A stretch of 64,000 nt of DNA from Shouchella rhizosphaerae (GCF_900142675.1 NZ_FRBS01000001.1:62001-126000), one strand, 5' to 3'. Positions 35,804-44,975 are shown, counted from the stretch's first letter. Numbers and translations: made by a program. Notes: generated from the sequence alone by a model not told the origin.

Positions 35804-35922
35804 TGATAGCTATAAGCGTGATTCTAAGGCAAAGTGGTTTCGTTTATACATAAGTAAGTTCGCACATTTTTCAGGTTGGTTGCCTAATTGGATTGCGGGC
35901 ACGCCTGGAAGGAGTTTGTAGG

Positions 35923-37053
35923 ATGAATAAAACGTATTTTATTTGGATTGGGATCCATTTTCTTGTATGGCTGGTTGCGATAGCAAGCATGACCACTCAT
36001 TTAAACGAAATTCAACTTGCGAGTCTTTGTTTATTTTTTCTCTTGCTGTTTTTGCTTCCCCTGTTTGCAGGAAAATCAATGATGCAAATGGCGTTGTTCC
36101 TTATCCAAATATTGGCGACTACTGTTATCTTTTATCCGGACGAAAATGGGTTTTATCCCTTTTTATTATTCGTTCAGGCGTTAGTCCTCGCTGAGGCTGT
36201 TTTTTACTTACCACGGTTAAAAAGTTTGATTGTCATTGGTGTTCAAATAAGCTTTATGCTATTGATCGTGGCTGAAGTTCGTCTTTCGATTTCAGAACTG
36301 GCTTGGATAGGCTTATTTTATCTTCTGCTGCTCCTGTCTTTGGTGTATTATCAATCGATCCATATTCGGCAAACAGTATTAATACAAAAGCATGGCGCTT
36401 TACTTGAAGAATACAGGAAAATGAAAAGACAACTTGTGACAGAGGAGGAGCAGGCGAGGCAGGGCGAGCGGATGTTGATTGGCCACGAAATCCATGATTC
36501 TGTCGGTCATAAACTGACAGCACTGCTTATGCAATTTGAAGCATTCCGACTAACTGCTGTTGAAAAGGATAAACAAAAAATTGCGGACCTTAAAAAACTA
36601 GCTGAACAAAGCTTAGAGGAAACAAGGAAGGCAGTGAAATCCTTTAAACAAAAAGATGTAGGTGGGTTACAGGGGGTGATCCGTCTAATTCGGCAACTGG
36701 AAATGGAAAGTTTTATGAAAATCCATTTCTCTGTTAAGCACGGCGCCTTTGCTGCATCGCTGTCAGGTGAGCAATCCTTTGCGGTCTATCGTGCTGTACA
36801 AGAAGCGCTTACGAATATAATGAAACACAGCTCTACAAGGGAAGTTAGAGTACTGTTTGAATCACCTGGTGGAAGTATATTTCGCTTTGAAGTGGCGAAT
36901 GAGGCGACTCCAAATCCCTATTTCCAAGAGGGCTATGGCTTAAAAGCGATGAGAGACCGATTAGAAAAAGTGGATGGTTCTATGGAAGTTATTCATGATG
37001 GCTCACAATTTGTCGTCAGAGGAAGTATACGATTAGCTGATCGGAGAGGATAG
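35923..37053 (+). CDS. Sensor histidine kinase (LnrJ-like), second operon
   Basis: 376 residues from ATG 35923, eight bases after GGAAGGAG. Six closely spaced hydrophobic segments occupy residues 1-140, with little exposed loop. A coiled linker then leads to the HisKA_3 box IGHEIHDSVGHKLTALL (His about 190) and HATPase_c with EALTNIMKHSS and GYGLKAMRDRLEKV. HPK7 class, partner of the LuxR-type regulator immediately downstream (ATG two bases after the stop). Gene order kinase/regulator/ATPase/permease/permease equals B. subtilis lnrJKLMN. It probably senses lipophilic antimicrobials in the membrane. Confidence 0.9.
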   Translation: MNKTYFIWIGIHFLVWLVAIASMTTHLNEIQLASLCLFFLLLFLLPLFAGKSMMQMALFLIQILATTVIFYPDENGFYPFLLFVQALVLAEAVFYLPRLKSLIVIGVQISFMLLIVAEVRLSISELAWIGLFYLLLLLSLVYYQSIHIRQTVLIQKHGALLEEYRKMKRQLVTEEEQARQGERMLIGHEIHDSVGHKLTALLMQFEAFRLTAVEKDKQKIADLKKLAEQSLEETRKAVKSFKQKDVGGLQGVIRLIRQLEMESFMKIHFSVKHGAFAASLSGEQSFAVYRAVQEALTNIMKHSSTREVRVLFESPGGSIFRFEVANEATPNPYFQEGYGLKAMRDRLEKVDGSMEVIHDGSQFVVRGSIRLADRRG

Positions 37054-37054
37054 A

Positions 37055-37687
37055 ATGATTAAGGTGCTGCTAGCAGAAGACCAAGTCATGGTAAGGCAAG
37101 GGTTAAAAGCAATGATTGAAACCGATGAAGAGATCAAAGTAACTGGAGAGGCTGACCATGGGAGAAAAGCGCTTCGTTTATGTGAGACGCAAGTGTTCGA
37201 TGTGGCGATTTTAGATATTCGTATGCCTGAAATGGATGGAATTGAAGCGGCCAAGATGATGCGCCTGCGTTATCCGAAAATGAAAATATTGATGCTGACA
37301 ACGTTTGATGATCATCAGTACGTGGTCGAGTCCTTAAGATTAGGCGTTAATGGTTATATGCTGAAAAACGGCGACACGGAATCATTGATTCGTTCGATTA
37401 AAAGTACTATAAAGGGAGGTCTTTCCCTTGAGGATCAGGTAGCTGCTAAAGTAGTGCCTACTCTTCTGCAAAATCAAGAGAAACCATCTGTTGATCCTAG
37501 CCTAACGCCTAGGGAACGCGCTATTTTAACTTGTATAGGAGAAGGGCTAAATAACAAAGAGATAGCAGAGCGATTAGGCTTGTCAGTTGGCACAGTAAAA
37601 AATCAAACGAGCCAGATTTTTGACAAGTTGGCATTAAGGGATCGGACTCAACTGGCCATTTATGCGATTCGCCATCGGCTTGTGTGA
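37055..37687 (+). CDS. NarL/LuxR-family response regulator (LnrK-like), second operon
   Basis: 210 residues, ATG 37055 after GGAGAGGA. Receiver: AEDQ acidic pair, phosphoacceptor Asp in AILDIRMPEMDG (about residue 54), LMLTTFDD, and GYMLKNGD. The LuxR HTH is LTPRERAILTCIGEGLNNKE then LSVGTVKNQTSQI. Paralogue of 14870-15529. It is likely to activate the ABC genes after the terminator at 37733-37762. Confidence 0.9.
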   Translation: MIKVLLAEDQVMVRQGLKAMIETDEEIKVTGEADHGRKALRLCETQVFDVAILDIRMPEMDGIEAAKMMRLRYPKMKILMLTTFDDHQYVVESLRLGVNGYMLKNGDTESLIRSIKSTIKGGLSLEDQVAAKVVPTLLQNQEKPSVDPSLTPRERAILTCIGEGLNNKEIAERLGLSVGTVKNQTSQIFDKLALRDRTQLAIYAIRHRLV

Positions 37688-37732
37688 GTGGAGAAAAAGT
37701 GACGAAAGTAACAACAGTCATTTGAACGAGTG

Positions 37733-37762
37733 ACCGGAGTCAGTAGGGACTGCGGTTTTTTT
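37733..37762 (+). terminator. Terminator after the second two-component pair
   Basis: ACCG..AGTC pairs with GACT.CGGT and is followed by a seven-T tract. It occupies the same place as the hairpin at 16666-16706 in the paralogous operon. Confidence 0.6.
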
Positions 37763-37805
37763 GTTTTAAGCTACATGTAAGAAAGTAAAAAAGGGAGGCT
37801 TCTCT

Positions 37806-38738
37806 ATGCTTGAAACGATACAGTTAAGCAAATCATTTAAAGGGAAGAAAGCAGTACAAAATGTTAGCTTGTATTTGGATCATGGCGAATCGGTTGGTTT
37901 AATAGGCCCAAATGGGGCAGGGAAATCGACTACCATTTCCATGATATCCACATTAATCAAGCCTACAGCCGGTGAAATTAGGCTAAAGGGAATGAATGTT
38001 GTAGATAAACCAGGCGAGATGAGAAAGGTATTAGGAATTGTGCCACAGGAATTAGCGTTGTACGAAGAGTTGTCGGCATATGAAAATCTTAAATTTTTTG
38101 GTTCCATCTATAAAATCAGAAACAAAGATCTAGAAGGAAGAATCCAACAAGCGTTAGAAATTGTTGGATTAGCCGATCGCCGCAAAGAATTGGTGAGAAC
38201 GTTTTCTGGTGGGATGAAACGAAGAATGAATATTGCCGCAGCCTTGTTGCATCAACCACAAATCCTCATACTAGATGAGCCTACTGTCGGCATTGATCCT
38301 CAATCGAGAAATCATATTTTGGAAACGGTGCGCATGCTAAATGAAAAGAAGGGAACAACGGTTTTATACACCAGCCATTATATGGAGGAAGTGGAGCAAC
38401 TTTGTGACCGGTTATACATTATGGATCATGGGGAAGTCATTGCTTCAGGTACAAAGGCTGAGCTGCTTAGCATCTTATCAACAGAAGACACAATCAAAGT
38501 GGAGCTTAGTAAAGGCGAACCCGGTTTTGTTGAACAAGTAAAAGCGCTGAATGGTATTCGCGAAGTAGAGGGCTCTCATGTGGAGTTGAAGATGATTGCA
38601 AAAAAAGGAAGCAATTTAATTAGTGAGCTCGTTCATCTTGCTGAACAGCATCGTATTCAAATCATTAATTTTCATACGGAAACGCCAAGTTTGGAGGATG
38701 TGTTTCTTCACTTAACTGGACGTAGGCTACGGGATTAA
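37806..38738 (+). CDS. ABC transporter ATPase (LnrL-like), second operon
   Basis: 310 residues, ATG 37806 behind AAAGGGAGG. Walker A GPNGAGKST (about residues 36-44), signature FSGGMKRRMN, Walker B ILILDEPTVGIDPQSR, and TSHYMEEVEQL; an 80-residue C-terminal accessory domain ends with TPSLEDVFLHLTGRRL. It resembles 16742-17677 throughout. It energises the two permeases that follow by 11 bp and by overlap. Family role: export of amphipathic antimicrobials, LnrLMN type; specificity unproven. Confidence 0.9.
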   Translation: MLETIQLSKSFKGKKAVQNVSLYLDHGESVGLIGPNGAGKSTTISMISTLIKPTAGEIRLKGMNVVDKPGEMRKVLGIVPQELALYEELSAYENLKFFGSIYKIRNKDLEGRIQQALEIVGLADRRKELVRTFSGGMKRRMNIAAALLHQPQILILDEPTVGIDPQSRNHILETVRMLNEKKGTTVLYTSHYMEEVEQLCDRLYIMDHGEVIASGTKAELLSILSTEDTIKVELSKGEPGFVEQVKALNGIREVEGSHVELKMIAKKGSNLISELVHLAEQHRIQIINFHTETPSLEDVFLHLTGRRLRD

Positions 38739-38749
38739 GGGAGGCCGCT

Positions 38750-40012
38750 ATGCGAAGTTATATAAAAAAAGACTTGCTCACGTTTTGGCGTGATCGGAAA
38801 GAGCTTATTACTGTGCTGGTGCTGCCGATTCTATTAGTAGTTGTGCTCAATTTTGCTTTTTCTGGGTTGCTTGGAAAGGATGAGGATGCGATCGATTTAC
38901 GTTTAGCGATCGTCAATCAGGATGATGAAACAGAAGCATCAGCACAATTAAAGGAAAAATTGCTTCATGATGCTTCATTCTCAGAACAAGAAGCACAAGA
39001 CCTAGTGCACCGAACAAATGAAGTGCGCCCAGTGCAGATACTAGTTGACTATTTCGAAAGCGATGAATTAAAAGAGTGGGTGACTGTTTACGAAATAGAG
39101 GAGTCAGAGGCAGTCAAAAAAGTAGGTGAGGGGGAGATAGATGGCTTTCTTCTTATACCGGACGGCTTTACTGCTGATAGTTTGTATGCCGCGGTAACTG
39201 GAGAATCCCCGACGACAAAGCTGACGTTTAAGAGGGATAAAGAAACAGGTGACACTAGTGCATTATACAATATCATTCACGGCTTTATGGATCATTTAAA
39301 TTACCACTTTGCTCTGGAAACCCTCTCCGGCGCTACTGAAGTAGAGGTGAAGCTTCCTGAAGGAGGCCTTGAACAGGAGGAAGCAGCGGAGAACTTTTCA
39401 TTAACGCAATATTTCACGATTACGATGGCCATATTGTTTGCTTTATTTACCGCTATGACCGTCGCTACAAAAACAGGGCATGAAATGAGGCAACAAGTAT
39501 TTAATCGCATCCTTATCGCGCATCAAAATCGATTGCTGTTTCTAGTTGGAAAAACAGTTTCAACTTTTTGCTTGGCTTGGCTGCAAATCATGCTTGTCTT
39601 TACGTTGGCCCATTTCATTCTTGGTGTATTCCCTGAGCGAACGGCGAATTTTTGGTTAGGACTCTTAGGAATCGTTACCTCGGTCTCTTTCGCAATTGCC
39701 GGCTTAGCTGCTATATTTACCACCATTTTACTGAAAATGAAGAAAGTGGAGGCTGCCAATGGCCTATTTATGCTCGTCATTATACTGTTTGGTGTTGTGG
39801 GCGGCAATTTTGTTCCAATTTACATTTTGCCTGATTGGTTGCAACAAATTGGTGAATGGACACCAAATGGTCTTGCATTAGTCATGTTTACAGAATGGAT
39901 CCGGTTCGAACAAGTATCGTCGCTAGTTGGCCCAAGCGTCTTGTTGATCATATTCTTTGTACTATGTAGTATCGCTGGTTTAGCCTTTTATCCAAAAAGG
40001 GGGGAAGCGTAG
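38750..40012 (+). CDS. ABC2-type permease (LnrM-like), second operon
   Basis: 420 residues, ATG 38750 after GGGAGGCCGCT. One N-terminal helix (LITVLVLPILLVVVLNFAF) is followed by a long external domain (about residues 45-215), then five helices from MAILFALFTAMTVATKTG. Longer than its counterpart at 17713-18819, mainly in the external domain. It overlaps the next gene by one base. Confidence 0.87.
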   Translation: MRSYIKKDLLTFWRDRKELITVLVLPILLVVVLNFAFSGLLGKDEDAIDLRLAIVNQDDETEASAQLKEKLLHDASFSEQEAQDLVHRTNEVRPVQILVDYFESDELKEWVTVYEIEESEAVKKVGEGEIDGFLLIPDGFTADSLYAAVTGESPTTKLTFKRDKETGDTSALYNIIHGFMDHLNYHFALETLSGATEVEVKLPEGGLEQEEAAENFSLTQYFTITMAILFALFTAMTVATKTGHEMRQQVFNRILIAHQNRLLFLVGKTVSTFCLAWLQIMLVFTLAHFILGVFPERTANFWLGLLGIVTSVSFAIAGLAAIFTTILLKMKKVEAANGLFMLVIILFGVVGGNFVPIYILPDWLQQIGEWTPNGLALVMFTEWIRFEQVSSLVGPSVLLIIFFVLCSIAGLAFYPKRGEA

Positions 40013-41106
40013 TGAAACCAGTACTATGGGCGCAATTTATGAAAGATAAGCGAAACCCACTTTTGCTATTATTATTAATGGCTGGCAGCATCCTCGCTAC
40101 GCTCTTATTTACTGGCGGTGTTCATTCGCCGACAACAGTCGCTATTTTTAGTGAGGAGGAGAATGCCTCAAGTATTGAGAAAAAATGGGAACAATTGTTG
40201 AATGCTGATGATGCATTCCAGTTTATCATCGTTGATCCTGAGCAAGCCCGGGAGGACATACGAGCTGGTCAACTCGATGTGGCCGTAAAGCTAATGGAAA
40301 CAGATTATAAACTCATTGCCGCTGGCGAACTACCTAGTGTCGCTATTGTTCAACAGCATGTTGATAAAGTCTTTCAACGGGAGGCATACGGTACGGCGAT
40401 ATCGGCTGAGGACGGAAGTAGCCGTGAGGAGTTTGAGCGGTATTTGAAGGATGCCCCTTTTCAGGTAGAAGTACAAGGCATTGACCGCGAGGAAACGATA
40501 GAGTATAACATGACGACGCAGCTATTGTTTGCTTTTACTTTTCTAGTCTCCATGTTTATTGCCGGTTTTAAAGTCAACAATGTGATGTACGATAAAATTT
40601 CTGGCGTATGGAATCGAATGATTCTGTCGCCGATAAGCAAAACCAGCATGTACAGCAGTTATCTTTTATATAGTTTCTTAATAACCATGTTTCAAATTTG
40701 CGTCGTGCTGATTGTGTTTAAGTATGGCTTAAATTATGAGGTAGGAGACCAACTATGGCTTGTCATTTTAATCGCAGCATTTTTTACTTTTAGTATGATT
40801 AGCGTGGCCCTGCTTATTACCGGTTTTGTAAAAACGCCGGAGCAATTTTTGGCGATTTACCCTTCGCTTATTCCCATTATGCCGCTAATTAGTGGGGCAT
40901 ATATGATGCCTGGGACGATTACAAACCCTGTGTTGCTGTTTATTGCCGATTTATTTCCGCTGACACATGCGATGGACGCCATTATGGCTGTCATCTTTTA
41001 TAATGCTGGTTTGCAGGATGTGGGCATGTCATTGTTGGTTATGGTGTTGATTGGAATTATCGCAATGGGACTAGGAATTAATCTAATGGAACGAAGAAGC
41101 CAGTAA
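40012..41106 (+). CDS. ABC2-type permease (LnrN-like), second operon
   Basis: 364 residues from GTG 40012, which shares its G with the upstream TAG and follows AAAGGGGGG. The N-terminal helix is LLLLLMAGSILATLLFTGG. An external domain reaches about residue 165, then helices start at LLFAFTFLVSMFIAGFKV and include PSLIPIMPLISGAYMMPG. It closes the operon before a strong terminator. Partner of the 38750-40012 product in a heteromeric exporter. Confidence 0.87.
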   Translation: MKPVLWAQFMKDKRNPLLLLLLMAGSILATLLFTGGVHSPTTVAIFSEEENASSIEKKWEQLLNADDAFQFIIVDPEQAREDIRAGQLDVAVKLMETDYKLIAAGELPSVAIVQQHVDKVFQREAYGTAISAEDGSSREEFERYLKDAPFQVEVQGIDREETIEYNMTTQLLFAFTFLVSMFIAGFKVNNVMYDKISGVWNRMILSPISKTSMYSSYLLYSFLITMFQICVVLIVFKYGLNYEVGDQLWLVILIAAFFTFSMISVALLITGFVKTPEQFLAIYPSLIPIMPLISGAYMMPGTITNPVLLFIADLFPLTHAMDAIMAVIFYNAGLQDVGMSLLVMVLIGIIAMGLGINLMERRSQ

Positions 41107-41128
41107 GTATAACTATGAAGCTTAAAGC

Positions 41129-41173
41129 AAACAACGCTCTCGTCTAAAAAGAAAGGAAGGAGAGCGTTGTTTA
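41129..41173. terminator. Terminator at the end of the second LnrJKLMN-like operon
   Basis: AAACAACGCTCTC (41129-41141) pairs perfectly with GAGAGCGTTGTTT (41160-41172). Confidence 0.75.
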
Positions 41174-41222
41174 CCGATCATAGGGAGAGAATACCATTGG
41201 TCACGTTCAAAAGCCTAGTGAG

Positions 41223-42032
41223 TTATTTAGGAAATGCCTGTTTTTCGTAATGCTTATAAAGGGAATGAAACTTGCCATTGTAATTTTTATGCCATGGTTT
41301 CTTTTTTCCGCAAAAGTGGAGTATGACTGTTTGCCGCAGTACGGCGTCAATGTCAAAACGGCCACCACTTTTTAGTTTGTAGTAGCGGTAATAACGAGCA
41401 TCATAATTATAAAGACGTTCATCGACATTTTTGATCTGAGGAGAATAGAGTGCGTTTAATACATCTTGATCAGGAAGGACGAGACGATTCCTGTATTTTT
41501 CGACATAGGCAAAAATGTCGTTTATGTCCATGGTTTCCCGTTGCTTGGCTAAATTCATAAGGAGGACGCCTGAATTGTAGTATGCTTCCATTTCATACGC
41601 ATTTAGTCTAAACTTATTGATTTCTTGGATGTTAATAAAGCTATGCTGTGCCGCCGCATACAAACAGGAATCGATATTGGTTTCATACAGAGGGCGAATC
41701 GGGTTTAACACCAAAATATCGGGATCCAAGTATAAAATGCGGTCAAGCTCCGTCGGAAGAAATCGATAGGCCAACAAACGGTAATACATTTCAGAGGAAT
41801 AATGTTTGACGACAGGCGCATTGGCAAATAGCGTTTTGTCCGTTTCTACAATGATCAATGAATGCCCTTGTTGGCACACAAATTGCTCCAGCTGTTGAAG
41901 CTGGTTTTCTGGAATGGACGAATGGATTAAGTAAATGGCAAAGTCTTCGTTTGCATTATTCATAAATAACGATGTCAACATGACTTGTAAAGGCTTTAAG
42001 TAATGGGCGTTAAGGGTCACCAAAATATTCAT
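41223..42032 (-). CDS. Glycosyltransferase family 8 protein (GspA-like)
   Basis: 269 residues, starting ATG 42032. The GT8 fold is recognisable: NILVTLNAHYLKPL at the start, RILYLDPDILVLNPI with the DxD metal-binding motif (about residue 100), NSGVLLMNL, LPDQDVLNALY and the metal-binding HFCGKKKPWH near the end. It lacks a membrane helix or signal and should transfer a hexose from a nucleotide sugar in the cytoplasm. B. subtilis GspA, a general stress protein, is of this type. Acceptor unknown. It stands alone between two convergent terminators. Confidence 0.88.
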   Translation of the reverse strand: MNILVTLNAHYLKPLQVMLTSLFMNNANEDFAIYLIHSSIPENQLQQLEQFVCQQGHSLIIVETDKTLFANAPVVKHYSSEMYYRLLAYRFLPTELDRILYLDPDILVLNPIRPLYETNIDSCLYAAAQHSFINIQEINKFRLNAYEMEAYYNSGVLLMNLAKQRETMDINDIFAYVEKYRNRLVLPDQDVLNALYSPQIKNVDERLYNYDARYYRYYKLKSGGRFDIDAVLRQTVILHFCGKKKPWHKNYNGKFHSLYKHYEKQAFPK

Positions 42033-42192
42033 GGCATAGGATCCTTTATAAAAGTATTAAAACTGGTTTTATTATCGCAAACGGAACGTCAAGAGGCAAG
42101 TATCCGAGTGTACTTCAGGAACCGTGTTGATAATAAGCTATGCTTCATTTATGTTATGCTACAGACAGGGGAAAGGGAGTGGCAAATGGACA

Positions 42193-42678
42193 ATGGATTA
42201 TTATGTGAAACAACGTATTTTCTCCTTTAAAGATCAGTTCACGGTTTTTGACGGCAATGAGAAACCGCTATACAAAGTGGACGGCAAATTGTTTTCCTTT
42301 GCTAACCAATTGGCGATCACAACCGTAGATGGGAAGCCAGTCTTGCAAATTAAAGAGAAATTGTTTTCGTTTTTGCCTCATTACACGATTTCGAATGAAG
42401 AAAAAGAACTGTGCCACGTAACAAAGAAACTTACTTTCTTTCGTGCCAAGTATGAAATTAAACCCCTTGATTGGACGATAGAGGGCAGTTTGTTGGACCA
42501 TCATTATCGTGTGGTCGGCGATGGCAAAGAAATTATGAACGTCGAGAAACAATGGTTGAGCTGGGGAGATACATACCATTTAACGATTCATGATCAACGC
42601 CATGAGACAATAGGCATTGCCTTAATGATTGTCCTTGATATGGTGCACCATCAAGGGAAAAACCATTCAAACCAGTAA
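42193..42678 (+). CDS. LURP-one-related (YxjI-like) protein
   Basis: 161 residues from ATG 42193; the GGGAG site is 13 bases upstream, slightly long, and an in-frame ATG at 42124 has none. The repeated short strands (YYVKQRIFSFKDQFTVFD, EKPLYKVDGKLFSF, GKPVLQIKEKLFSF) build the 12-stranded LOR beta-barrel around a central helix, as in YxjI and tubby-like folds. It is a cytoplasmic protein of unknown function with no catalytic motif. Ends at a bidirectional terminator. Confidence 0.82.
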   Translation: MDYYVKQRIFSFKDQFTVFDGNEKPLYKVDGKLFSFANQLAITTVDGKPVLQIKEKLFSFLPHYTISNEEKELCHVTKKLTFFRAKYEIKPLDWTIEGSLLDHHYRVVGDGKEIMNVEKQWLSWGDTYHLTIHDQRHETIGIALMIVLDMVHHQGKNHSNQ

Positions 42679-42684
42679 CACGAA

Positions 42685-42716
42685 AAAAGCGCCGGAAAAA
42701 TCCAGGCGCTTTTGGT
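42685..42716. terminator. Bidirectional terminator
   Basis: AAAAGCGCC (42685-42693) and GGCGCTTTT (42705-42713), serving the LOR gene and the convergent zinc-binding protein gene. Confidence 0.75.
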
Positions 42717-42734
42717 GTTTATTGTATACAGCCT

Positions 42735-44090
42735 TTAATTGTTAAGAGCTGTGCGCAAAGTTTCAATGTTGTTCTCCATAATCGAGAAATAATCCGCGTC
42801 AGCTTGTTCATCCTCTTGTGTAAGGGCTTCAAGGGGATGAATCGTCAGTGCTTCTGCGCCAAGATGGTCTTGCACCACTTTAGCAACGGAAGGCGTAATA
42901 TTCGGCTCAAAGACTACGTAATGTAAACCAAGTTCTTTTGCTGTTTCTACTGTTTCAACAAGTTGGGTTTGCGATGGTTCATCTGTCGAGGAAATGCCTG
43001 CTATCCCGATTTGTTTAATGCCATAACGTTCTTCCCAATAGCCGTAACCAGCATGAGAAACAATGAATGTATCGACTGAAGCATCGTTAACCATTTCTTG
43101 CATCTGTGTATCAAGCTCTTCGAACTGCGCCTTCAATGTTTCAAAGTTGTCATTAAAATAGGCTTCTTGTTCAGGCTTTAGCTCAACGAGCATGTCTTTA
43201 ATCGCTTCTGCCATCTCAATTGAACGAATGGGGTCAAGCCAGACGTGGGGATCTTGGTCTCCATGATGATGGCCATCGTGTGAGCCGCCTTCCTCCTCAT
43301 GATCGTCAATTTGAATCGTTACCGGCTCGCTTTCGGCAATGACATGGTGGTCGTCGTCAAATTGTCTAGCGATGATTTGGATGCCGTCTTCTTCCGCTGT
43401 ACCAGTATAAACATCAGAATGGTTATCAGGTATGACTTCCCAAGCATCTGGATCAGTAGCATCTCCACCTGCTGCAAGGGTATACCAATGCCAATGGTCA
43501 CTGTTTTTAGGAGATTGTGCTGTTAATTCAACTGTGTCGCCAGAGTGGTAATGGTCGGCAAGCCCGTCAATTGTGGCTGTAGCGATATCCCCTGCTTCTC
43601 CTTCATTGTCATGGTGGTCATGGTCATGTCCATCTTCCCCTTCATGGTTGTGGTAATCATGCTCATCCTCAGCTTCATGATTATGGTCGTCATGATCATG
43701 CCCATGGTCGTGGTCGTGTGAATTAGCAATTAGATCCGTGGCAGCAGAAGCCTCTAATGTAACAACATCGTGGTCTTCAACGGCAGAAGTAATCTTATCG
43801 GCAAAAGCTTCTAGACTTGCACCGTTGTAAATGAAAGCATCGGCTTCAGCGACGTCGATCATCGTTTGTGGCGTTGGCTCATATGTATGGGCGTCAGCAC
43901 CTACAGGAACGATGTTTTCGACCTCTACAAATTCACCACCAATTTTTTTCGTCCAATCTTCATAAGGAAAAATCGTTGTGTACACAGTGATTGTATCTTC
44001 TTCAGAAGGACCAGACTGGCTTTCGTCTGCCGGCTGGCAAGCGCCTAACGCAAGCAAGGATGCGCTGGCTACCATCAAATATTTTCTCAT
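42735..44090 (-). CDS. znuA: Zinc ABC transporter substrate-binding lipoprotein (ZnuA/AdcA-like) with inserted domain
   Basis: 451 residues. The signal peptide ends in a lipobox (LLALGAC), so it is tethered outside the membrane. The cluster A-I core has the metal-ligand His in VGADAHTYEPTP, DPHVWLDP, VSHAGYGYW and the acidic FEPNITP. Between the first two lies a very long His/Asp loop (HDHDHGHDHDDHNHEAEDEH onward, about residues 124-168). A beta-rich segment of about 100 residues (SGDTVELTAQSP ... DGIQIIARQFDDDHHVIAES) follows, then a second His patch. Ordinary ZnuA proteins are about 310-350 residues. Two Zur-like boxes precede the gene. It should scavenge Zn2+; the permease genes are not in the window. 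Confidence 0.9.
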   Translation of the reverse strand: MRKYLMVASASLLALGACQPADESQSGPSEEDTITVYTTIFPYEDWTKKIGGEFVEVENIVPVGADAHTYEPTPQTMIDVAEADAFIYNGASLEAFADKITSAVEDHDVVTLEASAATDLIANSHDHDHGHDHDDHNHEAEDEHDYHNHEGEDGHDHDHHDNEGEAGDIATATIDGLADHYHSGDTVELTAQSPKNSDHWHWYTLAAGGDATDPDAWEVIPDNHSDVYTGTAEEDGIQIIARQFDDDHHVIAESEPVTIQIDDHEEEGGSHDGHHHGDQDPHVWLDPIRSIEMAEAIKDMLVELKPEQEAYFNDNFETLKAQFEELDTQMQEMVNDASVDTFIVSHAGYGYWEERYGIKQIGIAGISSTDEPSQTQLVETVETAKELGLHYVVFEPNITPSVAKVVQDHLGAEALTIHPLEALTQEDEQADADYFSIMENNIETLRTALNN

Positions 44091-44108
44091 CAGTCTCTCC
44101 TTTTTTAA

Positions 44109-44123
44109 GCGTAATGTTTACGA
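44109..44123 (-). promoter_or_regulatory. Zur box candidate, proximal
   Basis: GCGTAATGTTTACGA agrees with TCGTAATnATTACGA at 12 of 14 defined positions, 19 bp upstream of the zinc-protein start. Confidence 0.6.
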
Positions 44124-44147
44124 TTTATAAGAGCAAATTTGATTATA

Positions 44148-44162
44148 TCGTAATAATTCTTA
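44148..44162 (-). promoter_or_regulatory. Zur box candidate, distal
   Basis: TCGTAATAATTCTTA matches the same consensus at 11 of 14 positions, 39 bp from the first box. Two boxes fit tight zinc repression. Confidence 0.5.
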
Positions 44163-44267
44163 TGTGTGAAGGGTTTATTTTTAAGTTTATGTTATAAGTT
44201 ACTGACTTTTCCTTGAAAAATCGACTGTCTCCATTTAATGTAAGAGAACGGGCGAGGTGGTGACCGA

Positions 44268-44975
44268 ATGATTAAAGCAATTGCCCATCGTGGCTATTCG
44301 TGCAAATACCCAGAAAACACGCTGTCTGCATTCGAAGCGGCAATCCGTTTAGGTTATTATTGGATTGAAATGGACGTGAGGCTTACGAAAGATGGCGTAC
44401 CGCTGATTATCCACGACCCAAAAGTCGACCGGGTGACGAATGGCAAGGGGTATGTAAAAGATTACTCTCTTGCTGCGTTAAAAGAGTTAACGGTCTATCA
44501 AAAAGAACGACTTCCTACATTAAAAGAAGTGTTTGCTGCTTTTGCGGGCCGCTGCAAAATGGCGATTGAGCTAAAGAAAGGCAAAAACGGCGACAATGGC
44601 ATTGAGCAAGCTGTATACCAATTGATTAAAGACTATAACTTGGAGCAGGATGTTTATATCAATTCATTTAACCATGCCTCCATTGGAAGGATGCGGGAAC
44701 TTTCTCCAGCGCTTGAGCTTGGCCTTATTCAAACGAAGCCAACGAAAGCATTGTTTCCATATATGAAGACAATCAACGCTTTTTCTCTAGCTATTCACAT
44801 CCGCCATTTCAGTAGAAAATTCGCGGAGCAGTGCAGTCGTGAAGGCGTGCAATTGATCGTTTACAACGTCGACAGTGTCCGTTTGATTAAAAAAATGAGC
44901 AACTTCCCTAATGTGCGTTGCACCGTAAATGAACTGGAACGGTTCAAGAAGTGGTATAAGCCAGCAGGTGGTTGA
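44268..44975 (+). CDS. Glycerophosphodiester phosphodiesterase
   Basis: 235 residues, ATG 44268 after GGGCGAGGTGG. AHRGYSCKYPENTLSAFEAA near the start supplies the catalytic His and Arg, and IEMDVRLTKDGVPLIIHD holds the metal-binding Glu/Asp and second His. MAIELKKG and a C-terminal NVDSVRLIKKM complete the GDPD barrel, though the usual W of the NVW motif is missing. No signal peptide, so a cytoplasmic enzyme cleaving glycerophosphodiesters to glycerol-3-phosphate and alcohol. Length is typical. Confidence 0.9.
   Translation: MIKAIAHRGYSCKYPENTLSAFEAAIRLGYYWIEMDVRLTKDGVPLIIHDPKVDRVTNGKGYVKDYSLAALKELTVYQKERLPTLKEVFAAFAGRCKMAIELKKGKNGDNGIEQAVYQLIKDYNLEQDVYINSFNHASIGRMRELSPALELGLIQTKPTKALFPYMKTINAFSLAIHIRHFSRKFAEQCSREGVQLIVYNVDSVRLIKKMSNFPNVRCTVNELERFKKWYKPAGG

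Noticed and set aside
43299-43729. Frames over the His-rich loop of the zinc protein
   Set aside because: Low-complexity CAT/GAT repeats open all frames; only the 451-residue lipoprotein frame has a start, signal and family motifs.
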